The position numbers and the translations under genes were made by a program. A stretch of 38,197 bases of DNA from Pseudomonas donghuensis. Its GTDB lineage: Bacteria; Pseudomonadota; Gammaproteobacteria; Pseudomonadales; Pseudomonadaceae. The notes below the pieces were generated by a model. That model did not search any database. It was not told the DNA's origin and worked only from the letters and a program-made list of their open reading frames with translations. Below are positions 1 through 8,274 of this stretch, one piece after another (the first letter of the stretch is position 1; each line of letters begins with the position of its first letter). The stretch lies in the NCBI RefSeq assembly GCF_000259195.1, contig NZ_JH650774.1, positions 60,396 through 98,592 of the forward strand. The letters run 5' to 3'.

Positions 1-145
1 CAATCAGGTCGTCGTTCCAGACCCGCAGGTTGCCCCAGTGCATGCGCGCCGGATCGTAGTACTCGGCGAACGAAAAGTGATGATGGGCATCGAGCCAACC
101 ATGGTTGGCATGGCCAAGGCTCTTGAATGGGCGCAGTTTCAGCAT
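1..145 (-). CDS. Pirin family protein, N-terminal part (runs off the window)
   Basis: Only the first 48 codons are inside the window. They read MLKLRPFKSLGHANHGW, then a segment containing HHHFSFAEYYDP and WGNLRVWNDD. This is the usual start of bacterial pirin/YhhW-like bicupin proteins, in which His residues of this N-terminal cupin bind a metal. Some members have quercetin 2,3-dioxygenase activity in vitro; the cellular role in Pseudomonas is not settled. The start ATG (143-145, complement) has a GAGGAG ribosome site about 6 bases upstream. The gene is divergent from the helicase gene. Family assignment is strong; nothing can be said about the missing C-terminal part. Confidence 0.85.
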   Translation of the reverse strand, partial: MLKLRPFKSLGHANHGWLDAHHHFSFAEYYDPARMHWGNLRVWNDDLI

Positions 146-334
146 GTTGGCTCTCCTCGAAAGGTAGTGGATGGAGGAGATGATCTATCAAATAATGATC
201 GAAAATAAGCGTAAATTTCGGCTGAATACAATCAATATTGTCGATATATAGAGCTAGGGTAATTTGTACGCTTCATCGCCTAATTCACTGATTTGCAAGC
301 AATCGGCTGGTGATTTTTGCCCGATGGAGCGAAC
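146..334. promoter_or_regulatory. AT-rich divergent promoter region between pirin and helicase genes
   Basis: This non-coding stretch is much more AT-rich than its surroundings and separates two divergent genes, so it should hold promoters for both. A CAATATTG palindrome lies at 233-240 inside the imperfect inverted repeat 231-245. TTGTCG at 239-244 with TAATTT near 261-266 is a weak plus-strand promoter candidate. No known operator was recognised. Confidence 0.3.
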
Positions 335-2845
335 ATGGCCGCTGGTTTTCATTGTGTTGGAGTCGGTGTGTCTGAAGAGCGTCCCAAGCTACCCTTGGAG
401 TTGATTGCGCCCGCGCAGCTGCCGTGGCTGCGTCGCCTGGCCGCGCGCCTGCTCGGGCGTGGCCTGAGCCACTTGCAGGCGCAGCATCGCGATTCCTGGT
501 TCCAGGGCCATGCCAGCGGTCAGCGCACCGGTCATGCCGATGGCCTGCGCGAAGGCTACGAAGAAGGGCGGATCGACGGCTATGAGGCCGGGCGCCAGGT
601 CCTGGTGATCCGCGACACCCGCCCCGACGCTCACGCTGTGCCCGGGCTGGACGACGCGCTGTTCGATGACTGGCGCCTGGCGCTGACTGCCGAGCTGAAG
701 AAACGCTTCAAGGCCGACGTTGCCCAGCGCCTGCCGGCCCATGCCCAGCCAAGCGCGGCGCAGTGGAAGATGATCTTCAGCGACACGCCGTCAACCTGCG
801 TGATTGCCGGCGCCGGCGCCGGCAAATCGACCTCGCTGGTGCTGCGCATCCTGCTGCTGCGCCATTACCTGGGCTACGAGCTGGACGCCATGACCGTGGT
901 GACCTTCACCCGCGAATCGCGCAAGGATTTCATCAATCGCCTGGTCCAGGTATTTGCCCTGTGGCAACTGGACCTCAGCCAGGCCCGGGCCCGTGAGCTG
1001 GTGCGTACCTTCCATTCGCGCATCTTGCCGCTGGTGCGCAGCTTGCCGGGCTTTAGCCAGGTGCGCGCGTTCGAGACCCTGGGCAGCGAAATGCCCGGCG
1101 GCAGCGAAGCCAGCGCCGAGAGCAATCCGTTCGACCTGCGCATCAACGATGCCCAGCGTCAGCAGCTCAACCTCTGCTATCGCGACCTGCTGGGCAGCAG
1201 CCCGCGCTTTGCCGAGCTGATCGCCAGCCTGCGCCGCGAGGCCCTGCAGCTCAAGGCGCTGGACCGTGATCACCCCGACGTGCAAAAGCGCGTGGCAGTG
1301 ACCCAGCTGTCCGCCAGCCGCGACGAAGAGCTGTGCGACACGCTCGAAGACCTGTGGTTCGCCGCCGGCGCCTGGCCGATCAAGGGCATCGAACCGAGCC
1401 GCGAAACGGTCGAGATCAACGGCAGCCGTTTTCATTTCCACGGCCATATCGCCGAGTTGGACGCTTATGTCGTGCTCGGCTTCGACCCCAAGGAAAACCA
1501 GCAGTACAAGCGTCCCAGCGCCAAGCTGCCGGTGTGGGCGGAGTGGGTGATAAAGCGCACCCTGTTTCAAGCTTTCTGTGATAAGCCTGTGATTTGGCTG
1601 GAAAACTACTCTGCTGCCAAGCGCCTGGCTTCGTCCCTGGCAGGCGATGCGGTGGCTGGGCCCGGCTTCGATTACAAGGTCAAGGGTGAGCTTGCCGCAG
1701 CCCCTTTGCTGGATGCCTTTGTCGGCGCCGCCGGCTTTATCGAGAACCTCGGGCTTGAGGTCAACACCGCAGTCGCCGCCATGAGTTTCCCGGCGGGCGA
1801 CAACGATGCGCTGTTCTTCGAAGCGCTGGGCCTGTACTGGAAAGCCCTGGAAGCGCACCTGCTTGGCCAGTCGCCGCCGATCATGAGCTACAACCGCATG
1901 TTCGCCCTGTTCGGCGAGAACAACCCGGAGAATCTGCGGCTGTTGCCCGATCCGCTGTTACGGCCGTTGGCGCACCTGATGATCGATGAGTTCCAGGACG
2001 TCTCGCCGCAGATCGTCTCCTGGCTGCGCGCCTGCCTGCGCGAAATCCGCCGCCGCGGCCCGGCCATGCAGGTCGGGCGGGTGGCGCAGCATTCGTCGTT
2101 GCTGTGCGTGGGCGACGACTGGCAGTCGATCTACGGCTGGCGCGGCAGTTCGCCCAAGTACTTCATGGAGTTCGCCAAGGAGTTCCCGGCGCCGAGCAGC
2201 ACCCGGGTCATGCTCGCCGACAACTACCGCAGCCATCAGCACATCATCGATGCCGCCGAGCACATCGTGAAGTCGGCCCCGGCTATCAGCGGCAAGAAAG
2301 CCAGGGCGTGCGGACCGGCAGCCGAAACGCCAGTACCGGTCAAGGTGCTTGAGCGTGACGAGGCGAGCCTGGCCGAGACACTGCTGGAGCATTACCGCAA
2401 GGGCGAGTCGGTGATGTTGCTGTACCGCAAGAGCAGCGACAAGGCGGCGATTGCCGACCATTTGCAGGCATTGGTCAACCACGAGGCCGGGTTGCCGGCG
2501 GCACAACGGCGCCTGCGCCAGCTGACTTATCACAGCGCCAAGGGGTTACAGGCCGATGCGGTGTTCATGCTCGGCGATTGTCAGCACCTGACCAACTCAC
2601 CGTACAAGAACCAGGTGTATCGCCAGGCAGGTCTAGGCCGCAACGGCGATGCCCAGGCGTTCGACAACGCACAGAAGGACGAGGTGTTGCGCCTGGCCTA
2701 CGTGGCCATTACCCGGGCGGCGAAGCATTGCTACTGGTATGTCGAGAAGCCGACGGCAGAGGCGGCCAACCTGCCACGGGCGTCGAGCCAGGTGGATGGG
2801 CGCAAGGTGTTCTTCGAGGATGGGCGGGAAATGGCCAGCAGCTGA
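335..2845 (+). CDS. UvrD/Rep-type superfamily 1 DNA helicase with N-terminal GxxxG repeat
   Basis: Predicted ATP-dependent SF1A helicase of 836 residues. It shows the Walker A motif GAGAGKS (about residue 160), the motif TFTRESRKDF, the Walker B motif DEFQD (about 550), motif III VGDDWQSIYGWRG (about 590), motif V TYHSAKGLQ (about 730) and motif VI YVAITRA (about 788). A large insert separates motif Ia from the DEFQD box, as in UvrD-like proteins. Residues 58-86 have a glycine at every fourth position (eight glycines), resembling the GxxxG helix of FliH/YscL; this is unusual in a helicase. I chose ATG 335 because GGAG lies 5 bases upstream. GTG 368 also has GGAG 5 bases upstream and would give MSEERPKLPLEL; a TTG at 317 is less likely. 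Substrate and repair pathway cannot be told from the sequence, and no nuclease domain is visible. Confidence 0.88.
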   Translation: MAAGFHCVGVGVSEERPKLPLELIAPAQLPWLRRLAARLLGRGLSHLQAQHRDSWFQGHASGQRTGHADGLREGYEEGRIDGYEAGRQVLVIRDTRPDAHAVPGLDDALFDDWRLALTAELKKRFKADVAQRLPAHAQPSAAQWKMIFSDTPSTCVIAGAGAGKSTSLVLRILLLRHYLGYELDAMTVVTFTRESRKDFINRLVQVFALWQLDLSQARARELVRTFHSRILPLVRSLPGFSQVRAFETLGSEMPGGSEASAESNPFDLRINDAQRQQLNLCYRDLLGSSPRFAELIASLRREALQLKALDRDHPDVQKRVAVTQLSASRDEELCDTLEDLWFAAGAWPIKGIEPSRETVEINGSRFHFHGHIAELDAYVVLGFDPKENQQYKRPSAKLPVWAEWVIKRTLFQAFCDKPVIWLENYSAAKRLASSLAGDAVAGPGFDYKVKGELAAAPLLDAFVGAAGFIENLGLEVNTAVAAMSFPAGDNDALFFEALGLYWKALEAHLLGQSPPIMSYNRMFALFGENNPENLRLLPDPLLRPLAHLMIDEFQDVSPQIVSWLRACLREIRRRGPAMQVGRVAQHSSLLCVGDDWQSIYGWRGSSPKYFMEFAKEFPAPSSTRVMLADNYRSHQHIIDAAEHIVKSAPAISGKKARACGPAAETPVPVKVLERDEASLAETLLEHYRKGESVMLLYRKSSDKAAIADHLQALVNHEAGLPAAQRRLRQLTYHSAKGLQADAVFMLGDCQHLTNSPYKNQVYRQAGLGRNGDAQAFDNAQKDEVLRLAYVAITRAAKHCYWYVEKPTAEAANLPRASSQVDGRKVFFEDGREMASS

Positions 2846-2882
2846 TTTTGGCGCTGCCTGGATTACGACCGCTGCGCGCTCG

Positions 2883-2953
2883 ATCGCTGGCAAGGCCAGC
2901 TCCCACAGGTTGTGCAGACACAGATCCAATGTGGGAGCTGGCTTGCCAGCGAT
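2883..2953. repeat. REP-like inverted repeat between convergent genes
   Basis: Two near-complementary arms, 2883-2907 (beginning ATCGCTGGCAAGGCC) and 2930-2953 (ending TTGCCAGCGAT), are separated by a 22-base loop. Sequence and layout match the paired REP/BIME palindromes common between Pseudomonas genes. It lies between the convergent helicase and ccoQ-like genes and could act as a transcription terminator or mRNA stabiliser for both. A related copy lies at 11469-11533. Confidence 0.8.
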
Positions 2954-2963
2954 GAGGCGTGAA

Positions 2964-3176
2964 TCAGGCCTTCAGGGCCGCATCCGGCGCCACCGCCGGC
3001 ACCGGCTTGCCGGTGGCCGCTTCAACCCGGCGGGCGACCGCCGGGTCGTCGGCGAAGGGGATCAGGCTTGCTTGATCGTCCACTTCGCCGTTGTGGCGCT
3101 GCAGGCAGGCACTGGTGACCAGGTAGAAGAACAGTACGCCGCTCAGGCAGTACAGTGCATACAGCCAGTCATCCAT
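2964..3176 (-). CDS. Small CcoQ-like membrane protein downstream of orphan ccoN
   Basis: A 70-residue protein with one predicted membrane helix (about residues 5-25). Its cytoplasmic tail contains SLIPFADDPAVARRVE, which resembles the LPFADDPE-type motif of CcoQ, the small non-catalytic subunit of cbb3 oxidases that stabilises the complex. It starts 11 bases after the ccoN stop with an AGGAGG ribosome site 7 bases before the ATG, so the two are almost certainly co-transcribed. In P. aeruginosa the orphan ccoN4 (PA4133, from memory) is followed by a similar small gene (PA4134). The role is inferred from tail motif and position; there is no catalytic residue to check. Confidence 0.7.
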   Translation of the reverse strand: MDDWLYALYCLSGVLFFYLVTSACLQRHNGEVDDQASLIPFADDPAVARRVEAATGKPVPAVAPDAALKA

Positions 3177-3187
3177 CTCCGTGCCTC

Positions 3188-4615
3188 CTAGGCCAGGCTG
3201 GCGTTGTTCAGCGCCAGTTTTTCATCGGCCACCCGCACGGTGCGCCAGGTGTTGTAGGCCATCAGCAGCATGCCGCTCAAGAAGCACACGCCACCGACAA
3301 AGCGCACGATAAAGCCCGGGTGGCTGGCCACCAGCGCCTCGACGAACGAGTAGGTGAGGGTGCCGTCGTCGTTGGTGGCGCGCCACATCAGACCCTGGGC
3401 GATGCCGTTGACCCACATCGAGGCGATGTACAGCACGGTGCCGATGGTCGCCAGCCAGAAGTGCAGGTTGATCAGGCCGACGCTGTACATCTGCTCGCGG
3501 CCAAACACTTTCGGGATCATGTGGTACAGCGAGCCGAAGGTGATCATCGCCACCCAGCCCAGGGCACCGGCATGCACGTGGCCGATGGTCCAGTCGGTGT
3601 AGTGCGACAGGGCGTTGACGGTCTTGATCGCCGTCATCGGGCCTTCGAAGGTCGACATGCCGTAGAACGCCAGCGACAGCACCAGAAAGCGCAGGATCGG
3701 GTCGCTGCGCAGCTTATGCCAGGCGCCGGAGAGGGTCATCATGCCGTTGATCATGCCACCCCAGCTTGGCGCCAGGAGGATCAGCGACATCGCCATGCCC
3801 AGCGACTGCGCCCAGTCGGGCAGGGCGGTGTAGTGCAGGTGGCGGGGACCTGCCCAGATGTACAGGGTGATCAGCGCCCAGAAGTGCACGATCGACAGGC
3901 GATAGCTGTACACCGGCCGGCCCACTTGCTTGGGCACGAAGTAGTACATCATCCCCAGGAAACCCGTGGTCAGGAAGAAGCCCACGGCGTTGTGGCCGTA
4001 CCACCATTGCACCATGGCGTCAGTGGCCCCGGAGTACACCGGGTACGACTTGAACCAGCTCACCGGAATCGACAGGTGGTTGACCACGTGAAGCATGGCG
4101 ATCACCACGATGAAGGCACCGAAGAACCAGTTGCCGACGTAGATATGCTTGGCCTTGCGGCGCATCAGGGTGGCGAAGAAGACGATGCCGTAAGCAACCC
4201 AGACGATCGCCATCCACACCGCGCCGGTGAATTCGATCTCGGCATATTCCTTGGTCGTGGTCAGGCCCAGCGGCAGGCTGACCAGCATGATCACGATGGT
4301 CGCCTGCCAGCCCCAGAAGGTGAAGGCGGCGAGTTTGTCGCTGAACAGCCGCACCTGGCAGGTGCGCTGTACCGCGTAATAACTGGCGGCGAACTGCGCG
4401 CTACCGGCGAAGCCGAAGATCACCAGGCTGGTGTGCAAGGGGCGCAGGCGGCCGAACGAGGTCCACGGCAAGTCGAGGTTAAGCTCGGGCCAGACCAGTT
4501 GCGAGGCGATCCAGACGCCCATGGCCATGCCGACGATACCCCAGACCACCGTCATGATGACGAATTGCCGGACCACCTTGTAGTTATAGGCCTGCGCCTG
4601 TTGATGTGTGCTCAT
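3188..4615 (-). CDS. ccoN: Orphan cbb3-type cytochrome c oxidase subunit I (CcoN4-like) with a CuB-ligand change
   Basis: A 475-residue, roughly 12-helix heme-copper oxidase subunit I of the C (cbb3) family, inner membrane, normally the site of O2 reduction. The low-spin heme ligand His61 (RPLHTS), CuB ligand His208 (WWYGHNAV), cross-linked Tyr252 (LYIWAG), and His346 and His348 (IGHVHAG) are present. The motif that normally reads GPHHLHYT reads GPRHLHYT: Arg258 (codon CGC, plus-strand 3842-3844) replaces the CuB ligand equivalent to His257 of P. stutzeri CcoN, while His259 is kept. No ccoO or ccoP is nearby, so it is an orphan subunit. In P. aeruginosa, orphan CcoN4 can assemble with CcoO/CcoP from other loci. 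The missing ligand suggests a non-standard or inactive copper site, or a single-base error. I saw no clear Anr/Fnr box upstream. Confidence 0.9.
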   Translation of the reverse strand: MSTHQQAQAYNYKVVRQFVIMTVVWGIVGMAMGVWIASQLVWPELNLDLPWTSFGRLRPLHTSLVIFGFAGSAQFAASYYAVQRTCQVRLFSDKLAAFTFWGWQATIVIMLVSLPLGLTTTKEYAEIEFTGAVWMAIVWVAYGIVFFATLMRRKAKHIYVGNWFFGAFIVVIAMLHVVNHLSIPVSWFKSYPVYSGATDAMVQWWYGHNAVGFFLTTGFLGMMYYFVPKQVGRPVYSYRLSIVHFWALITLYIWAGPRHLHYTALPDWAQSLGMAMSLILLAPSWGGMINGMMTLSGAWHKLRSDPILRFLVLSLAFYGMSTFEGPMTAIKTVNALSHYTDWTIGHVHAGALGWVAMITFGSLYHMIPKVFGREQMYSVGLINLHFWLATIGTVLYIASMWVNGIAQGLMWRATNDDGTLTYSFVEALVASHPGFIVRFVGGVCFLSGMLLMAYNTWRTVRVADEKLALNNASLA

Positions 4616-4645
4616 GGCTAGTTTCCACAGTTCCTGTATGGCTCG

Positions 4646-4663
4646 CCCTGCCGTGGGGCAGGG
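4646..4663 (-). other. Stem-loop in the ccoN leader mRNA
   Basis: CCCTGCC at 4646-4652 pairs perfectly with GGCAGGG at 4657-4663 around a 4-base loop, about 30 bases before the ccoN start. No T-run follows, so it is not an obvious terminator. It may affect leader stability or translation. The structure is seen; the function is a guess. Confidence 0.35.
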
Positions 4664-4867
4664 GCACAGGCGCAGACTCTAGGAAGCTGCTGGCATACAA
4701 AACAGACTCAGAAACCGGCGTTAATACCGGATCAGATAAAACCCCCGTATTCATTGGACAATGGAGCACCTGTTATGGATTGGGTGCGGCGATTTATCTC
4801 TGTTCTGCATCGAATCTGCCGGCAAAAGCGTGTCGCTGTGTCGCAGACAAAACCCCGTGGAATTATC

Positions 4868-4897
4868 TTGACATCACGGCAAATGCGGACGCAGAAT
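4868..4897 (+). promoter_or_regulatory. Predicted sigma70 promoter of the decarboxylase-ACP operon
   Basis: TTGACA (4868-4873, perfect -35) is followed after 18 bases by CAGAAT (4892-4897, four of six -10 matches). The predicted start, near 4904, falls inside the 20-bp palindrome at 4903-4922, a repressor-type arrangement. The leader to the first start codon would be about 160 bases. Confidence 0.55.
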
Positions 4898-4902
4898 TTC
4901 AC

Positions 4903-4922
4903 AAACTTTGCGCGCAAAGTTT
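4903..4922. promoter_or_regulatory. Perfect 20-bp palindrome, candidate operator at the operon start
   Basis: AAACTTTGCG is followed directly by its exact reverse complement CGCAAAGTTT. It covers the predicted transcription start of the operon that ends with an OhrR/MarR-type gene. MarR-family dimers bind palindromes of about this length, commonly over promoters of their own operon, so autoregulation is the simplest reading. The sequence differs from the OhrR boxes I recall, so this would be a new operator. Confidence 0.55.
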
Positions 4923-5067
4923 TATGTCGGGCCCACTTACTCGCCCGGCAAGTGGTGCGCAACCAACTTTGACGCCATCCCGCTATACGCCCTTGTCTCG
5001 GTGCTCTCAAGCCGGGACGGGGTACGCGCGCAGCGGCGGCACACTATAAGAACGAAGGGAGCAACAG

Positions 5068-6666
5068 ATGAAGCTTTCCAAGGAACTGGTCCTCCAGGCA
5101 AAAGCGACGTTCGGGACACCGACCTACCTCTACGATGAAGCCGTGCTACGCAGCAGTTTCAACGAGTTGCGCGATGCATTGCCGGACTGCGTGGATATCT
5201 TCTATGCGTTGAAGGTCAACCCGAACCTGTCCCTGGTGAAACTGATCCGCTCCTACGGCGGCAATACCGAAGTCTGCTCGCTGGGCGAGCTGGAAATCGC
5301 CCTGAAGGCCGGGGTCGCTCCTGAGGACATCATTTTCCTCGGGCCCTACAAGAAACCCGAGGAACATCGGCGCGCCCTGGAAGTTGGGGTGTTTGCCATC
5401 GTCGTCGAATCGGAAACCGAACTGCGCAAACTCTCGGCGCTGGCGGGCGAACTCGGCCGCGTGGCGCCGGTGGCGATTCGTATCAACCCTAACTTCTCCG
5501 CCTCCGGTTCCCCGTGGAAGATGGGCGGGCGGCCGACCCATTTCGGCATTGAAGAAGATACGGCCGTTGCCAATTTCGGCGACTACGCGGCGTTGCCAAA
5601 CCTGCAGATCAAAGGCATCCACGTTTACAACGGGACCAAGATCCTCGATGCGCAGTCGGTGTACGACAACGCCAAGTACATTCTTGGCCTCTACCGTAGC
5701 CTGACCCGGCGCTACAACCTGGACATGAGCATGGTCGATGTCGGCGGCGGCCTGGGTATCAAGTACTACGAGAACGAGAGCGAACTCGACACCCGCCAGC
5801 TCAAGCAACTGCTGGCGCCACTGTTCGAGGCGTTCAATCAGCAGTTCCCGCAGACCCGGATCATTGTCGAGTCGGGGCGCTTCGTCGCCGGCAAGTGCGG
5901 TGCCCTGCTGGTGACGGTCGACAACATCAAGGAAAACCACGGCAAGACCTTTGCCGTCACCGATGGCGGTACCAATTGTCATGGCGCCGCCGCTGGCAGC
6001 GGCCAGGTGCTCAAACGCAACTTCCGTATTGTCCACGCCACCGGCAGCACCGGCGCGCCGCTGCGCGAATACCATATCTCCGGGCCGCTCTGTAGCCCCG
6101 ATGATCTGCTGGCCCGTGACCTGCAGATCGAAACCCTGCACGAGGGCGACATCCTCGCCGTCACCGCCTCAGGTGCCTACGGCCCGTCTGCTTCGCCGAC
6201 CCTGTTCCACAGCCATGGCCACCCGGCCGAAGTGATTGTCAGCAACGGCCAGCTGTTCCTCGCCCGTGCCCGGCAAACCGCCCTGGACATCCGTGACAGC
6301 CACGCCGATGTACCGCTGTCGGCCATGCTCGGCGCTGCCCCGGCGGCGAGCGAGCCGACGCCGATCGCCCAGGCGGCGACCCAGCGTCAGCTCGGCGAGA
6401 TCCTGCGGGTGGTGCTGAAACTGCCGGCAAACACCGTGATCAGCGCCGACTCGCATCTGCGGGACGACCTGGGGCTGGATTCACTGACCTCCATGGAGTT
6501 GCTGGTCAATCTGGAAGACGATATCGAAGGTTTCTTCGTCAACCCCGACACCATCGCCCCCGGACACTTCAATACCGTCGCCACCCTGGCCGGCTATATT
6601 GACGCCCACCGTCAACCGGCGGCAGTGCGCCGGGCACGTTTCGAGGTGCAGCATGAAGGCGTCTGA
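5068..6666 (+). CDS. PLP-dependent decarboxylase (DAP/ornithine decarboxylase fold) fused to an acyl carrier protein
   Basis: 532 residues with two parts. Residues 1-405 are a fold-type III PLP decarboxylase like LysA: PLP lysine Lys49 (YALKVN), the phosphate-binding GGG loop (226-228), the ESGR segment (268-271), catalytic Cys342 (GPLCSPDD) and Tyr371 (GAYG). Where LysA has HIGS, this protein has HVYNGT (185-190), suggesting another substrate. After an Ala/Pro-rich linker (about 415-438), residues 440-515 form a carrier domain with DLGLDS, Ser472 being the phosphopantetheine site. Known relatives that act on carrier-bound amino acids are BtrK (glutamyl-BtrI, butirosin) and VinO (vicenistatin); exosortase-A-associated decarboxylases are another branch. 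I infer decarboxylation of an aminoacyl group carried by its own ACP domain. First gene of a six-gene operon; the next gene overlaps by 14 bases. AGGGAGC precedes the ATG. The substrate is unknown. Confidence 0.85.
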   Translation: MKLSKELVLQAKATFGTPTYLYDEAVLRSSFNELRDALPDCVDIFYALKVNPNLSLVKLIRSYGGNTEVCSLGELEIALKAGVAPEDIIFLGPYKKPEEHRRALEVGVFAIVVESETELRKLSALAGELGRVAPVAIRINPNFSASGSPWKMGGRPTHFGIEEDTAVANFGDYAALPNLQIKGIHVYNGTKILDAQSVYDNAKYILGLYRSLTRRYNLDMSMVDVGGGLGIKYYENESELDTRQLKQLLAPLFEAFNQQFPQTRIIVESGRFVAGKCGALLVTVDNIKENHGKTFAVTDGGTNCHGAAAGSGQVLKRNFRIVHATGSTGAPLREYHISGPLCSPDDLLARDLQIETLHEGDILAVTASGAYGPSASPTLFHSHGHPAEVIVSNGQLFLARARQTALDIRDSHADVPLSAMLGAAPAASEPTPIAQAATQRQLGEILRVVLKLPANTVISADSHLRDDLGLDSLTSMELLVNLEDDIEGFFVNPDTIAPGHFNTVATLAGYIDAHRQPAAVRRARFEVQHEGV

Positions 6667-8230
6667 CGTCCTCTTGCAGCACGTGCTGGACCGTCCTAAC
6701 GGCCTGTACCCGGACAAGGCGGCGATCATCTATGCCGATGAAACCTACACCTATGCCCAGCTCGACGAAGCCAGTGGGCGCCTGGCTGCCGGGCTGCAGG
6801 TCAATGGCCTGCAGCGCCAGGAGCGGGTGGTGGTGTGCCTGGGCAACCGGGTCGAGACCGTCTGTGCGTTCTGGGGCGTACTCAGGGCCGGCGGGGTGAT
6901 GGTCAACGTCGGCCTGGAAACCCCGGCCGACAGCCTCGACTACATCATCCGCGATGCCGAGGCCTCGGTACTGATCACCACCTCGGAGAAATTCGCCAGC
7001 CTGCCGGCGGGCACCTCCGAGCTGAGCTACCTCAAGGCCATCGTGCTGCTCGACGGCGAAGCCGACTCCCCGGTTACCCAGACTGTCGAAAGCCTGTTGG
7101 GGCAGGGCGCCGGCGTGCCGCTGCCGTGCGGCAACCTCGACCTGGACCTGGCTGCGATCATCTACACCTCAGGGTCCACTGGCGCGCCCAAGGGGGTGAT
7201 GCTTACCCACCGCAACATGCTCGCGGCGCTCAACTCGCTGCATACCTACCTGGGGTACACAGCCACTGACAACGTGCTGTGCTCGTTGCCGCTGTCGTTC
7301 GACTACGGCCTTTACCAGATGATCATGGCCTTGAGCAGTGGTGCCACCCTGGTGCTGGAAAAGGAATTCACCTGGCCGATCTTCCTGATCAAAAAGATTC
7401 GCCAGTATCAGGTCACGGTCATTCCGTTCGTGCCGACCATGCTCATGCTCCTGCATGAATACGCGCACAAGCGCGAGGCGACTTTCCCCCAGGTGCGCAT
7501 GGTGACCAACACCGGCGCGGCCCTCAAGCCGACCCACATCGCCCAAATGAAAGGCCTGTTCCCCCAGGCGCAGATCTTTTCCATGTACGGCCTGACCGAG
7601 TGCAAGCGCTGCACCTACTTGCCACCGGAAGATATAGACGACAAACCAGGCAGTGTCGGCATCGCCATCCCCAACACCGAGCTGTGGCTGGTGGACGACG
7701 AAGGCCGGCGCATCGACCAGCCGCATCAGGTCGGTCAACTGGTGATTCGCGGCGCCACTGTGATGGCAGGTTACTGGCGCAACCCCCAGGCCACGGCGCA
7801 AAAGCTCAAGCCGGGCCCGTACCCGGGTGAAAGCGTGCTGTACACCGGCGACTACTGCAGCCTTGATGAGGACGGTTACCTGTACTTCCAGGGCCGTATG
7901 GACCACGTGATCAAATCGCGCGGCATGAAGGTCAGCCCCAGTGAAGTCGAGAGCTTCCTCTATGCCATTGATGGCGTCGAAGCGGCGGCGGTGGTCGGTA
8001 TCGAGCATGCGTCGGTCGGCGAGGCGTTATGGGCGTTCGTCACCTTGGGCCAAGGTGTGAGCCTGAGCGTGGAACAGTTGCTCGAACGTTGCCGGCACGG
8101 CCTGGAGTCGCACAAGGTACCCCTGTCGATCAGTATCGAAGGCACCCTGCCGCGTACGGCCAACGGCAAGTTCGACCTGCAGCAGCTGCAGCACACGGCG
8201 CGCAGCGCACAACTGGCGGCGGCCGGTTGA
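6653..8230 (+). CDS. AMP-forming acyl/aminoacyl ligase (adenylation enzyme)
   Basis: A 525-residue member of the ANL superfamily. It shows the nucleotide loop YTSGSTGAPKG (171-181), the aromatic motif MYGLTE (about 310), YTGDYCSLDEDGYLYFQGR with the ribose-binding Asp, a hinge region KSRGMKVSPSEVE, and the C-terminal catalytic Lys of PRTANGKFD (about 506). These enzymes adenylate a carboxylate and pass it to CoA or a carrier protein. The start ATG 6653 lies inside the end of the decarboxylase-ACP gene with GAGG 6 bases upstream, so the two are translationally coupled. That makes the fused ACP the likely acceptor. It resembles the acyl-CoA ligases that accompany PLP decarboxylases in exosortase-A loci (recollection), but no exosortase gene is in this window. 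The substrate cannot be read from the sequence. Confidence 0.88.
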   Translation: MKASDVLLQHVLDRPNGLYPDKAAIIYADETYTYAQLDEASGRLAAGLQVNGLQRQERVVVCLGNRVETVCAFWGVLRAGGVMVNVGLETPADSLDYIIRDAEASVLITTSEKFASLPAGTSELSYLKAIVLLDGEADSPVTQTVESLLGQGAGVPLPCGNLDLDLAAIIYTSGSTGAPKGVMLTHRNMLAALNSLHTYLGYTATDNVLCSLPLSFDYGLYQMIMALSSGATLVLEKEFTWPIFLIKKIRQYQVTVIPFVPTMLMLLHEYAHKREATFPQVRMVTNTGAALKPTHIAQMKGLFPQAQIFSMYGLTECKRCTYLPPEDIDDKPGSVGIAIPNTELWLVDDEGRRIDQPHQVGQLVIRGATVMAGYWRNPQATAQKLKPGPYPGESVLYTGDYCSLDEDGYLYFQGRMDHVIKSRGMKVSPSEVESFLYAIDGVEAAAVVGIEHASVGEALWAFVTLGQGVSLSVEQLLERCRHGLESHKVPLSISIEGTLPRTANGKFDLQQLQHTARSAQLAAAG

Positions 8231-8274
8231 ACGGCGCCTTTGATGGGTGATTCAGTCATACAGGAGGTACGGAC

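Larger units (their letters stand above)
4616..5067. other. 452-bp divergent intergenic region between ccoN and the decarboxylase operon
   Basis: This is the only stretch over 300 bases without a gene. It contains the ccoN leader with a 7-bp stem-loop (4646-4652 with 4657-4663), a near-palindrome at 4715-4730 (CCGG..TTAA..CCGG), a sigma70-like promoter (4868-4897), a perfect 20-bp palindrome (4903-4922) and a 6-bp stem-loop (4933-4938 with 4950-4955) in the roughly 160-base leader of the downstream operon. Short open frames here have no convincing ribosome site or family resemblance. Confidence 0.6.

Noticed and set aside
3155..4621. A 488-codon plus-strand open frame
   Set aside because: It is the antisense of ccoN, which has clear heme-ligand motifs and a ribosome site; the plus-strand product looks low-complexity.
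4861..4880. Anr/Fnr box (TTGAT-N4-ATCAA) upstream of ccoN
   Set aside because: Only a partial look-alike around TTGACATCAC; the second half-site is missing and the element serves better as a -35 for the opposite operon.
4606..5049. Possible small genes in the ccoN/decarboxylase intergenic region
   Set aside because: No ribosome site, unusual composition and no recognisable family; the region is better explained as leaders and promoters.
5068..6666. Reading the decarboxylase as diaminopimelate decarboxylase LysA for lysine synthesis
   Set aside because: It has a C-terminal carrier domain, an altered HIGS motif and a ligase/hydrolase operon; LysA lacks all of these.
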